A DNA stretch of 64,000 bases from Candidatus Altimarinota bacterium (GTDB lineage: Bacteria; Patescibacteriota; Gracilibacteria; UM-FILTER-43-11): contig JANQKP010000003.1 in the NCBI GenBank assembly GCA_028281045.1, positions 186,001-250,000 on the forward strand. The letters are read 5' to 3'. Positions 1 to 9,957 of the stretch are shown piece by piece; the stretch's first letter is position 1; the number at the start of each line of letters is the position of its first letter. The position numbers and the translations under genes were made by a program. The notes beneath the pieces were generated by a model. It did no database searches. It was not told the DNA's origin and saw only the letters and a list, made by a program, of their open reading frames with translations.

Positions 1-2
1 TC

Positions 3-815
3 AACCGTGGTTACGTAGAAAAAGAAGAAAAGAAACTTCAGCCAACAGATCTTGGACTTATCGTAAACGATTTCCTAGTAGAGCACTTCCCCGATGTTGT
101 GGATTATCAATTCACGGCTCACGTAGAAGAAAAGCTAGATAAAATTGCCGATGGAGACCTTGAATGGCAACCGGTAATTGAAGACTTTTACAAACCTTTT
201 GAAAAAGTAGTAGTTGATGCTGAAAAGAATGCAGAAAAAGCTACTGGAGAACGTGAACTTGGAAAAGATCCTAAAACTGGACAACGTATTATTGCCCGCC
301 TGGGTCGCTACGGACCTATGGTACAAATGGGTGACTTCGATGAAAACGATGAAACCGTGAAACCTCGCTTCGCCAAGATTCAACAAGGGCAACATATTAA
401 TACGATTACGCTTGAAGAAGCCCTTGAGCTCTTCACCCTTCCAAGAACACTTGGAGAATTTGAAGATAAAGAAGTAGAAGCTAATGTGGGACGTTTTGGG
501 CCTTATGTGAAACATGACAACAAGTTTGTTTCGATTAAAAAAGACTCTGGTCTAGACCCACACACCATTAAACTTGAAGAAGCGATTGAGCTGATTGAAG
601 CGAAGCGCAAAGAAGACAAGAATAAGGTAATTGCTACCTACGAATACGGAAAAATTCAGGTGCTTAACGGACCTTACGGACCTTACATTAAAGCGGACAA
701 GAAAAACTACAAGATTCCAAAAGACAAAGATGCTCACACCCTTCAGCTGGATGAGATTAAGGACATTATTGCTAATGCTCCAGAACCTCGTAAGTACTAC
801 AGAAAGAAGAAATAA
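3..815 (+). CDS. topA: DNA topoisomerase I, C-terminal part (5' truncated by window edge)
   Basis: Frame 3 is open from the window edge (NRGYVEKEEKKLQPTDLGLIVNDFLVEHFPDVVDYQFTAHVEEKLDKI...), typical TopA; C-terminal GRYGPMVQ / GRFGPYVK / GPYGPYIK repeats. Confidence 0.93.
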   Translation, partial: NRGYVEKEEKKLQPTDLGLIVNDFLVEHFPDVVDYQFTAHVEEKLDKIADGDLEWQPVIEDFYKPFEKVVVDAEKNAEKATGERELGKDPKTGQRIIARLGRYGPMVQMGDFDENDETVKPRFAKIQQGQHINTITLEEALELFTLPRTLGEFEDKEVEANVGRFGPYVKHDNKFVSIKKDSGLDPHTIKLEEAIELIEAKRKEDKNKVIATYEYGKIQVLNGPYGPYIKADKKNYKIPKDKDAHTLQLDEIKDIIANAPEPRKYYRKKK

Positions 816-820
816 GAGGG

Positions 821-1489
821 TTATAAAGAGCCACCTAGGTGCCAACCTCCTCCCACATGCCCTGCCGCCACTTTTTTGACTTGCTTGCGTGTCCACGCAG
901 CTACTGCCCTAGAGCCACCACTCTGTAGATCTTCGGACCATACGCTAGGCGTATTTAAATTAAGCAATTCTCTTGAGCCATTACCTCTTTTTGCTCCATG
1001 TTCATTTATATACCTAGTATCCGCCCAGGGGTCTGATTTAGATAGCTCATGCAAACGATCGCTCAGCCCTAGTTTGGGCTGAACAACAGATAGAACTAGC
1101 CCCCTAGTTCCCATAAGCGCATTTACCTCAACTTTTCCTGCTCGGCAAAAGTCAGAGCCATGCTCTATGGCATTAAGTATAAGTTCACGAAAAAATTGCT
1201 GAAATACAGCATTAATATAGTCACTAGATTTAGACATTAGTCTGCGAGGCGAGCCTAAGAACCCATTTATACCACAGTTATCAATCGCCCTATTCAAATT
1301 AATATGAGCACGCTTGTGAGCTGGCTCAGTCTCCCACGGCTTTTCTGGGTTATGGGCAAACCAAACTGCTTGAAAATCTTTCCAAGCAACTGTCAGCGGG
1401 TCAGATTCGTCGATGCTCCACTCAAAATCAACTGGAAACCAGCCGATATTTCTTCTGCCCTCTTCAAATGTTAAGCCTGGATGAATCAT
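821..1489 (-). CDS. GHKL/HATPase_c_2-like ATPase domain protein (stand-alone)
   Basis: N-box-like ELILNAIEHG and G-box-like RGNGSRELL; TTGACA-N17-TAAAAT-like promoter upstream on minus strand. Confidence 0.6.
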   Translation of the reverse strand: MIHPGLTFEEGRRNIGWFPVDFEWSIDESDPLTVAWKDFQAVWFAHNPEKPWETEPAHKRAHINLNRAIDNCGINGFLGSPRRLMSKSSDYINAVFQQFFRELILNAIEHGSDFCRAGKVEVNALMGTRGLVLSVVQPKLGLSDRLHELSKSDPWADTRYINEHGAKRGNGSRELLNLNTPSVWSEDLQSGGSRAVAAWTRKQVKKVAAGHVGGGWHLGGSL

Positions 1490-1614
1490 AAAATAAATTT
1501 AGTGCCTATTTTAGTATATTTTTATTTATATGTCAATAATATGACCACTGGCTTAAAACCGCTTTTGGCTAGGGGTGAACTTATGCTAAGATACTTCAGC
1601 AATAAGCCATTTTA

Positions 1615-3297
1615 ATGAAGAAACTTGCTGTTTTAAAATCGATTCAAAAGCTTAAGAAAAAGCATAAAAAGATGGGCCGCGTGCAGCGCTTCTTGTTAGG
1701 CGTGGTTTCTCTTGGAGTTATTCTTATTCTCCTGTTCTTTTTATACACGCTTTACCTATTTGCTACCGCTAAAGATGTAGCGCAAGTGCTTCCTGCAGAA
1801 AAAACCACGGCTTATGTGGAAATCAATGAGTTAAATATCTCCCCAAAGCTTTCTCAGTCTAGTCTAACCCAAGCCGATTTCCTGCAAAGCTACCTAGAAA
1901 CTTTTTCTGGGCTTAATTTAGAAGAAGCTTTTGTGAAATGGGCTGGAACCCCTGTAGGAGTAGCGGTGATAGACACTGGAAATGCTCAGGAGCCTGTGCT
2001 TTTTGTGCGCAGCAAAAGTCGTTCTGCTGGAGTTAACTTCTTCAAAGACCTAGCGCTTGAAGAAGAGGAGCTGATTAAAGAAAAACGCGATGGCTTTAGC
2101 CTGTTTAGTTTCTCTGAAAGCCAACCGTTTAGCTTCACGTTTGTGAATAATTATATGTTCGCCTCTAAGAGCGGAGAGGCTCTTAAAGCGATCATAGATA
2201 GCCAAGACACAGAAGACGGGAGGCTCATTGATAAACCTGAGTTTAGAAGCAGCCTTGGAAACCTACCGCGTCGCCCTTGGCTTCATGGTTATGTAAACGT
2301 GCAAAACATCAGTTTAAATACAGGAAATCCTGCGAAAAGCTTATTTGAACCACTGCAGTGGATGGCCGACCACATCGCGATCTCCGTGAGGCAAGATCAC
2401 AATGGATTCCACTTCAATAATTACATGGCGTTAAATCAAGAGTATCTAGCTCTTAAGCCAGGGTACCGTGAAGACACCCGCTTTGCTTACGGGCTTACTG
2501 AATTTATTGGCTCTGAAAACGTACTAGCTTATGTGGGTGGAGCTAACCTTGCTGCTGAATGGCAAAATACCCTAGAAACCATTTCAAATCTCAACCCAAG
2601 CTATGGGGTGATTTTGGAAGGCCTACTTCGCGCCCAAGTGTCTAATGTATTTGGACGTGATATTGATCTTAGAGACGACCTGTATCCTCTATTTGAAGGT
2701 GAATACGCTCTTGCGCTTAAACAAAATGAAGATGGTAGCCTAGGAATTAAACTCATTGTCGGTCACGACAATGACGACTTCGCTGAAGCGAAGCTAGATA
2801 AACTATTTAACGGATTTAGACTGCTTGCCGCGCAATTTGCACCGAAGCTAGAAGTGTTTATTCTTCCAGACGGAACTGAAAGCGCAGAACTTGTGGCAGA
2901 CCCAGATCGCTTTGCGGAAACTATAGAAGAATATAGAAACTTTGAAATTCCTTGCTTAGAAGGCGAAGGAACCACTTATGGATTCTGTTACCTGATCATG
3001 AATGACATGATTGTAATGGCCAACAGCCTAGATGAAGTGAAAGAAGCGATAGATCTTAGCTTTAGCCCTAAGAATGTACTGAGCCAGTCTCAACAATTTA
3101 GAAAAACCCTTTCTAATCTAAGTAAGGTAAGTGATGAAATCACGTTCATTGAATTCAATCACCTGGAAAAAGCTTTTGAAGCAAGTCCTTACAACTTCTT
3201 CTTCAAGCCTTTTGTAGAGCCATTTGATGCGGTGACCTGGGTGAAACACTACTTTGATGATGGGGTGTCTACAGAGGGGTATCTACTTCTAAAATAA
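1615..3297 (+). CDS. DUF3352-like membrane-anchored protein
   Basis: 560-aa ORF, N-terminal TM helix, LPAEKTTAYVEIN motif as in DUF3352 proteins. Confidence 0.6.
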   Translation: MKKLAVLKSIQKLKKKHKKMGRVQRFLLGVVSLGVILILLFFLYTLYLFATAKDVAQVLPAEKTTAYVEINELNISPKLSQSSLTQADFLQSYLETFSGLNLEEAFVKWAGTPVGVAVIDTGNAQEPVLFVRSKSRSAGVNFFKDLALEEEELIKEKRDGFSLFSFSESQPFSFTFVNNYMFASKSGEALKAIIDSQDTEDGRLIDKPEFRSSLGNLPRRPWLHGYVNVQNISLNTGNPAKSLFEPLQWMADHIAISVRQDHNGFHFNNYMALNQEYLALKPGYREDTRFAYGLTEFIGSENVLAYVGGANLAAEWQNTLETISNLNPSYGVILEGLLRAQVSNVFGRDIDLRDDLYPLFEGEYALALKQNEDGSLGIKLIVGHDNDDFAEAKLDKLFNGFRLLAAQFAPKLEVFILPDGTESAELVADPDRFAETIEEYRNFEIPCLEGEGTTYGFCYLIMNDMIVMANSLDEVKEAIDLSFSPKNVLSQSQQFRKTLSNLSKVSDEITFIEFNHLEKAFEASPYNFFFKPFVEPFDAVTWVKHYFDDGVSTEGYLLLK

Positions 3298-3299
3298 AG

Positions 3300-3327
3300 T
3301 TGACGTTAATCACTCGTTTGATACACT
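3300..3327 (+). promoter_or_regulatory. Putative sigma70-type promoter of groESL
   Basis: TTGACG-N16-TACACT directly upstream of the CIRCE element. Confidence 0.55.
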
Positions 3328-3330
3328 GAA

Positions 3331-3357
3331 CTAGCACTCCAATAATTACAGTGCTAA
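3331..3357 (+). promoter_or_regulatory. CIRCE element (HrcA operator)
   Basis: CTAGCACTC-N9-CAGTGCTAA; 8/9 match in each half-site to TTAGCACTC-N9-GAGTGCTAA, just upstream of groES. Confidence 0.92.
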
Positions 3358-3375
3358 TTTCTAATCGTGAATAAA

Positions 3376-3666
3376 ATGAAAATTAAACCCCTTAATGGAT
3401 ATGCGGTTATTAAGCCTCTAAAAGCAGAGGAAATGACCAAGTCTGGGATCATTATTCCAGATACTGCCAGCAAAGAAACTCCTAAGGAAGGTGAAGTGGT
3501 GGCTGTTTCTGCAACCAACATTGCAAGCAGTGGTACTGAGCTTCCTATTGAAGTTAAAGTTGGAGATAAGGTTCTATATGGACAATACTCTGGAGAAGAC
3601 GTGAAAGTAGACGGAGAGGATTACAAGATTCTTGAAATGACTTCTATTCGCGCTATTGTCGAATAA
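3376..3666 (+). CDS. groES: Co-chaperonin GroES
   Basis: MKIKPLNGYAVIKPLKAEEMTKSGIIIPDTASKETPKEGEVVAV...; ATG at 3376 preferred over GTG 3367. Confidence 0.96.
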   Translation: MKIKPLNGYAVIKPLKAEEMTKSGIIIPDTASKETPKEGEVVAVSATNIASSGTELPIEVKVGDKVLYGQYSGEDVKVDGEDYKILEMTSIRAIVE

Positions 3667-3682
3667 TTTTATTAAAATTTAA

Positions 3683-5368
<1,686 letters not shown>

Positions 5369-5376
5369 ACAAACTA

Positions 5377-5406
5377 AAAGAGGAGCTTATTGCTCCTCTT
5401 TTTTTA
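5377..5406 (+). terminator. Rho-independent terminator after groEL
   Basis: AAAGAGGAGC-TTATT-GCTCCTCTTT followed by T run. Confidence 0.85.
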
Positions 5407-5593
5407 ATCTTTTTTCAACAAGTAACCTATATTCTTGCAGCTGCTTTTTGGCTACCTTAAAACAATTTTCACCACAGCCTTTATTGCAGCAGCCTTGGGC
5501 TTCCACAATGGCAATGCCCTCATCTACTTTTTCTAATGAGTCTCCATATCCACGAGAGTCGTACCAGTCTATGGTTTTTTGTTCTAAAGCCAT
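5387..5593 (-). CDS. Small Cys-rich hypothetical protein
   Basis: 68-aa ORF with CCNKGCGENC cluster; stop codon lies in the groEL terminator region. Confidence 0.55.
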   Translation of the reverse strand: MALEQKTIDWYDSRGYGDSLEKVDEGIAIVEAQGCCNKGCGENCFKVAKKQLQEYRLLVEKRLKKEEQ

Positions 5594-5684
5594 AATATAA
5601 ATTGGGGCTCATATTATAAGTTGAAGCAGTCCTACTTGCAATAAATATAATTTATAGTAAAATATACACCATTAATAAATTACT

Positions 5685-6005
5685 ATGAGTGAACCTAATA
5701 AAGTTGATCTTCCGGAAGAAATTGTAAATTTTATGGCTATGGATTCAGAAGCCATGGAAGCTGCTGCTTCAGACCTAGAGGCAGATGAAAAAACTCGCCT
5801 GTTTGACGCAACAAGAACAGCGGTGAGTCTTGCCTTAGAAGTAAGTCGCCTAGAAGACCTAAAACACTTTGAAAAGCTTAAAGAAGGTGTACCTATTGTA
5901 AGTAGCGCTAAGGATCGTGATTTCAATCGTGTCCTTGAGATACTAGGCATTGGAGGTCAGTCGGAACAATTCACTAAACTAACTTCTATCTTACAGGCTA
6001 ACTAG
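5685..6005 (+). CDS. Hypothetical protein (acidic, 106 aa)
   Basis: ORF with upstream TATAGTAAAATAT-like promoter region; convergent with nth. Confidence 0.6.
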   Translation: MSEPNKVDLPEEIVNFMAMDSEAMEAAASDLEADEKTRLFDATRTAVSLALEVSRLEDLKHFEKLKEGVPIVSSAKDRDFNRVLEILGIGGQSEQFTKLTSILQAN

Positions 6006-6642
6006 TTTTTCTACCGTAATCTTTGCAAATAGGGCACTCCTCTTTCTGGTGCGGCCTAGCTTTGCAATACTCTCTCCCAAAGAAAATGATCTGCAAATGC
6101 AGCGTAGTCCATTTCTCTTTTGGGAAGCATTTTTTAAGGTCTTCTTCGGTCTTTTTAACGCTTTTTCCGGTGGAAAGGCCCCATCTATGCGCCAACCTGT
6201 GAATATGTGTGTCTACGGGGAAAGCAGGCTTATTAAAAGCCTGTGCCATCACTACGCCTGCGGTTTTATGCCCTACTCCAGGCAGGCCTTCTAGGTCCTC
6301 AAAGTTGTCTGGCACTTTGCTATTAAATTTTTCGACCAGAATCTTAGAAAGCGCTTTAATATTTTTAGCTTTGGCCGGTGAAAGTCCCACTGGCTTGATG
6401 ATTTTTCTAATATCTTCTACTTTCTGTTTCATCATTTTCTCTGGCGTATCTGCGAGTTTGAATAGGTCTGGCGTTACTTTGTTTACGCTTACATCTGTGG
6501 CTCTAGCAGAAAGTAATACCGCTACCAGCAAGGTGTACGGATCTTTTTTCTTATGTTTCAGGGGAATAGGTGTCGTAGGATAAATCTTATCCAAGATCTT
6601 CATTATTTCCTGGGCCTTTTCTTTCTTTGAAAGTTTTTTCAT
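5998..6642 (-). CDS. nth: Endonuclease III
   Basis: HhH-GPD motif LPGVGHKTAGVV, VDTHIHRLAHRWG, C-terminal Cys cluster C-x6-type (CKARPHQKEECPIC). Confidence 0.93.
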   Translation of the reverse strand: MKKLSKKEKAQEIMKILDKIYPTTPIPLKHKKKDPYTLLVAVLLSARATDVSVNKVTPDLFKLADTPEKMMKQKVEDIRKIIKPVGLSPAKAKNIKALSKILVEKFNSKVPDNFEDLEGLPGVGHKTAGVVMAQAFNKPAFPVDTHIHRLAHRWGLSTGKSVKKTEEDLKKCFPKEKWTTLHLQIIFFGREYCKARPHQKEECPICKDYGRKTS

Positions 6643-7586
6643 TACTTCATTTTCTTTCTAAGGGTGTACAGTTTATACCAATGCTTGCTGATCACAAGGT
6701 CTCTGGCCTGTGGGTAACTTAGCACCTCTCCACCAAATTTCTTTTTAAAGTCGGTTACGCCTTTCCATGGATGATTCTTAGCTCCCTCTGGGGCAATACC
6801 AAGGAAGTCGAAGTATTTACATTCTTGTCTCTTGGCCTCTTTAATCGCATGCCATTGCACAAGATACGGTGCCATCAGTTTTCTGTGATGGTGATCACTT
6901 GCCCCGTAGTAGTAAATCGCCCAGTCTCCAATGTAAACAAAGATGCCTGCGGCAATGACTTTGTCTGTACCGTTATGCGCGGCCACAAAAAGCCTAGAGT
7001 ATTGCCCAAGCTCTTCGAGCATCTTGCGGTAATACCCTTTAGGGTGGGCCGCAAAGCCATCTCTATTCGTTGTTTTTTCTAGTAGCTCATAAAACTCATC
7101 TATTTCTTCACTTTCTCTCACGTGTACTTGGTGTTTTTCAGCCACCTTAATGTTGTATCTCCCCTTTGGTTTCATCTGTTTTAGTAAAGCTTCATCGTCT
7201 AAAGATAAATCTAAAACCAAACTGGTTTCCGGGTGATGATCTAACTTGGTTTCAACGGTTCCTTTTGGAACTAGACTATCATCGTAAGGCGACATTCTTA
7301 TGAAAATCGCTTTTTCTTTTTTAGCAAGCTCCTTAAGCTCTTTTAAAATTCCATCTAGACCCTCTTTAGTCTTATAAAGCGGTCCACGGGGTATTTCTAG
7401 CCAGCATTTGCCAAACGGAAGCTTTCTTTTTACAACCAAAGCGTAAGCATCTCCGTGAGAGGCTATCCAACATTCTCTACCCACAGCTTCTTGGAACTTT
7501 TGCCAACATGGGTGTTGCCAAAGAGACCGCAGCTCGTGCTTTTCCCATAGAGCAATAGCATTGCTTTCTGCCACTACTTTAGCCAT
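6642..7586 (-). CDS. FemAB/FemX-family peptidoglycan bridge aminoacyltransferase
   Basis: FemAB-like GNAT fold signature (LDLSLDDEALLKQMKPKGRYNIKVAEKHQV; YYYGASDHHHRKLMAPYLVQWHAIKEAKRQECKYFDFLGI). Confidence 0.85.
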   Translation of the reverse strand: MAKVVAESNAIALWEKHELRSLWQHPCWQKFQEAVGRECWIASHGDAYALVVKRKLPFGKCWLEIPRGPLYKTKEGLDGILKELKELAKKEKAIFIRMSPYDDSLVPKGTVETKLDHHPETSLVLDLSLDDEALLKQMKPKGRYNIKVAEKHQVHVRESEEIDEFYELLEKTTNRDGFAAHPKGYYRKMLEELGQYSRLFVAAHNGTDKVIAAGIFVYIGDWAIYYYGASDHHHRKLMAPYLVQWHAIKEAKRQECKYFDFLGIAPEGAKNHPWKGVTDFKKKFGGEVLSYPQARDLVISKHWYKLYTLRKKMK

Positions 7587-8196
7587 TGGGTACGGTTACT
7601 TTATCTCCATCTATTTTTACCTCATCGTTTGCAAACCAGCCAATCACCTTCGGATACCATTCTTTTTCTAGTTCTTGTACTTTGGCTTTTAACTTTTTAG
7701 CGGTGTCGTATTTTCCTACCTCCACTTTCTTTTGCAGAATAATAGGGCCAGTGTCCATACCTTCGTCCACGAAGTGGATGGTCATACCAGATTCGGTTTC
7801 ACCTCCGTCTATGACCGCTTGGTGCACATCCATATCCATTCCCGGATACTTCGGAAGCAGGCTTGGATGAATATTAATGATCTTATGCTTATACTTTTCT
7901 ACAAATTCTTTAGAAAGGATTCTCATCCATCCTCCAAGCACGATAAGGTCTACACCATCGAAATAGTTAAGCACCTTGTCTATTTCCGCGTCATATTCTT
8001 CGCGCGTTCTATTTTCCTTGAAAATACAGTAGGGCTTAATCCCCGCTTTTTCTGCCTTGTTTATACAGTGGGCTTCAATGTCGTTTGTAATAAGACAAAC
8101 AATCTCCACATCTTTTAGGTTTCCGGCTTTGATCGCATCGATAATACTCTGTAAATTCGTTCCACTTGTGGAAGATAAAACGGCAATTTTATACAT
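7579..8196 (-). CDS. purN: Phosphoribosylglycinamide formyltransferase
   Basis: VLSSTSGTNLQSIIDAI; INIHPSLLPKYPG; GMTIHFVDEGMDTGPIILQ. Confidence 0.93.
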   Translation of the reverse strand: MYKIAVLSSTSGTNLQSIIDAIKAGNLKDVEIVCLITNDIEAHCINKAEKAGIKPYCIFKENRTREEYDAEIDKVLNYFDGVDLIVLGGWMRILSKEFVEKYKHKIINIHPSLLPKYPGMDMDVHQAVIDGGETESGMTIHFVDEGMDTGPIILQKKVEVGKYDTAKKLKAKVQELEKEWYPKVIGWFANDEVKIDGDKVTVPNG

Positions 8197-8245
8197 AGAA
8201 AAAGTTACGTGATTTCATTATACCCACATGATACCAAAAGGACAG

Positions 8246-8274
8246 TTGACAATTTACATATACTAATGTATAAA
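8246..8274 (+). promoter_or_regulatory. Strong sigma70-type promoter
   Basis: TTGACA-N17-TATAAA upstream of the 8363 ORF. Confidence 0.65.
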
Positions 8275-8327
8275 CTATATGTTTTATTCGATTCTATTGT
8301 CCTCCTGACGATAGTGATCTTTAACAA

Positions 8328-8340
8328 GTTGTGCTGTTTC
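8328..8340 (+). repeat. Left arm of gene-flanking inverted repeat (5' UTR)
   Basis: GTTGTGCTGTTTC; complementary (one G-U in RNA) to 8681-8693. Confidence 0.75.
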
Positions 8341-8362
8341 TGCATCTGAGAAGAGAGTGTCA

Positions 8363-8662
8363 ATGCAAACAAACCCAAGAAACCGTAGAAACAAATCCCA
8401 ACGCAAGGGTGGGAATGTGTACGAACGATTCCGCAAACTTGAGCCTGCGCAGCAAGATGCCGTTGTGACCAATGTCACGGGCATCCATAAGGGCTTTAAA
8501 AGCAAAGCCTTCAAGCACGGGCCGATCCACCAAGACGTGGTAACCCACGTCCCCATTGACGATAAGGGTGGAACTCGCCCCGTCAAAATTAAGGCGGTTT
8601 TCTATCGCAACGGGCAGATCACGGACAACCGTGGAAATGCCATCACCACTGTCGCTAACTAG
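8363..8662 (+). CDS. Small basic hypothetical protein with atypical (GC-rich) codon usage
   Basis: ORF MQTNPRNRRNKSQRKGGNVYERFRKLEPAQQ...; own promoter and 3' hairpin; wobble positions visibly GC-richer than neighbours. Confidence 0.7.
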   Translation: MQTNPRNRRNKSQRKGGNVYERFRKLEPAQQDAVVTNVTGIHKGFKSKAFKHGPIHQDVVTHVPIDDKGGTRPVKIKAVFYRNGQITDNRGNAITTVAN

Positions 8663-8680
8663 GCAACATTAATTAACCTA

Positions 8681-8693
8681 GAGACAGCACAAC
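8681..8693 (+). repeat. Right arm of gene-flanking inverted repeat (3' UTR)
   Basis: GAGACAGCACAAC, complementary to 8328-8340. Confidence 0.75.
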
Positions 8694-8700
8694 AACTTTT

Positions 8701-8730
8701 GGGGCCCAATTTTGGGCCCCTCTGTTTTCT
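8701..8730 (+). terminator. Terminator-like hairpin of the 8363 gene
   Basis: GGGGCCCAA-TT-TTGGGCCCC then TCTGTTTTCT. Confidence 0.75.
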
Positions 8731-8785
8731 AGTACAAAAAATTTATACAAGAAAACAATTATTCGTTTTGCTCAAGCCGTAAAAC

Positions 8786-8814
8786 TTGCGCTTTTTTTAT
8801 GTGGTTTGTATAAT
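8786..8814 (+). promoter_or_regulatory. Promoter of candidate structured RNA
   Basis: TTGCGC-N17-TATAAT. Confidence 0.6.
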
Positions 8815-8820
8815 GTGATG

Positions 8821-9225
8821 ATTTGCTTCTGGCAAACACGGACAAAAATAAAAATAAACGTTCCGGCTCGATTGCAGACAAATCCCCAACCTGATCCTTT
8901 ATATATTAAATATAAAGCCTAGGGAGAGAAGATCTCCCTAAAGAAATCGTTTCTTCCTAGGCTTTGTGATGTAGCTATTCCTGACTCGAAATAGCTTGAA
9001 CCCCTTATGTTCTGCAGACAGTGTATCATTTATTGATGCAGACTGAAAGCGCCCAAGAACACGCCTTGGAAGGGCGAAAACAAAAACCAAAACACAGCTT
9101 AAATAATCAAACGGACTAGTCACCGTTTCCGTTTGATCTTTATGTTCTCACACATGAAATAAATATGTGGCTCGAGACATAATAGAGATCAAACAAAAAA
9201 TCCTAACTTCGGTTGGGATTTTTTG
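8821..9225 (+). ncRNA. Candidate large structured non-coding RNA (no family recognised)
   Basis: About 400 nt without a convincing ORF; promoter and terminator; many nested inverted repeats (e.g. AAAGCCTAGG/CCTAGGCTTT enclosing GGGAGA/TCTCCC and AAGAAA/TTTCTT). Confidence 0.55.
9194..9225. terminator. Bidirectional Rho-independent terminator
   Basis: AAAAAATCC(T)AAC-TTCG-GTTGGGATTTTTT; serves the + strand RNA and possibly the convergent minus-strand gene. Confidence 0.8.
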
Positions 9226-9957
9226 TTATTGAATTTTTTCTTTTACCGTATTGGAGTAAACCGATTTATAAATACACTCATTTAGAGTGATTTTATACTC
9301 GTCTTTATTCATTTCACGGTCTGTAAAATGCACTTCAAGGCCGCGAATAATGGCAAAAGGGATACTGGCGTCCGTTTCTCCCATCACTAAATTCGCTGTG
9401 CTAGCCAGGCTATCTGCCATGGCAATACGCGTGTATTGCATTTCTCTACCGTATAAATCTTTGCTTCCGCGTTCATCTTGAACACCTTCAAAACCAGCCC
9501 AACCTAGAGCAAGCCCTGTAGTTCCCCAGCGCAGGGGTTGGCAATGTGAATCTGAAATTAAAACTCCAAAATGAGGCAGTGCCTGCTCTTGCATAAGCGC
9601 TTGCCTGATTTCTCTAGCGGATTTAAAGCTATCTTTGGGCCAAAGCACCACTTCCCCTTCGGGCGTGTTGCTATTGTCTATTCCTGCATTTGGAATAAGT
9701 ACATCGTTTTTTAACGTGATCATCATCTCGGTATCATCAAAAACCGCGTCCGCTTCGTTTTTGATCAGGGTTCTAAATTCCGTGTCATCTTTGGTTGGCC
9801 TAAGTCCACCCTCGGCAAAAGCAACCACCTTTGAAGCAATGACTAAAATGTCATTATTTTGCAGCTTTAGGTTTGCGTTTTGAAGTGCTTCTTTTAGCAC
9901 TTCTAACAGGTTTTCGTTTGGCTGCACTTTTCGGCTTTTTAGCGGCAATACTTCCAC
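9226..9957 (-). CDS. CofE-like coenzyme F420-0:L-glutamate ligase family protein
   Basis: MEVLPLKSRKV...DILVIASKVVAFAEGG...FGVLISDSHCQPLRWGTTGLALGWAGFEGV...; GTG start; overlaps upstream gene. Confidence 0.8.
   Translation of the reverse strand: MEVLPLKSRKVQPNENLLEVLKEALQNANLKLQNNDILVIASKVVAFAEGGLRPTKDDTEFRTLIKNEADAVFDDTEMMITLKNDVLIPNAGIDNSNTPEGEVVLWPKDSFKSAREIRQALMQEQALPHFGVLISDSHCQPLRWGTTGLALGWAGFEGVQDERGSKDLYGREMQYTRIAMADSLASTANLVMGETDASIPFAIIRGLEVHFTDREMNKDEYKITLNECIYKSVYSNTVKEKIQ

Noticed and set aside
8938-9123. 61-aa minus-strand ORF inside the candidate ncRNA
   Set aside because: No recognisable protein features, and the region is dominated by inverted repeats; treated as non-coding.
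8821-9225. tmRNA, RNase P RNA, or SRP RNA identity for the candidate ncRNA
   Set aside because: No tRNA-like ends or T-arm, no GAGGAAAGTCC-type or ACAGAA-type RNase P core, no SRP GGAAG/GCAGCC core seen on either strand; formal covariance-model search still needed.
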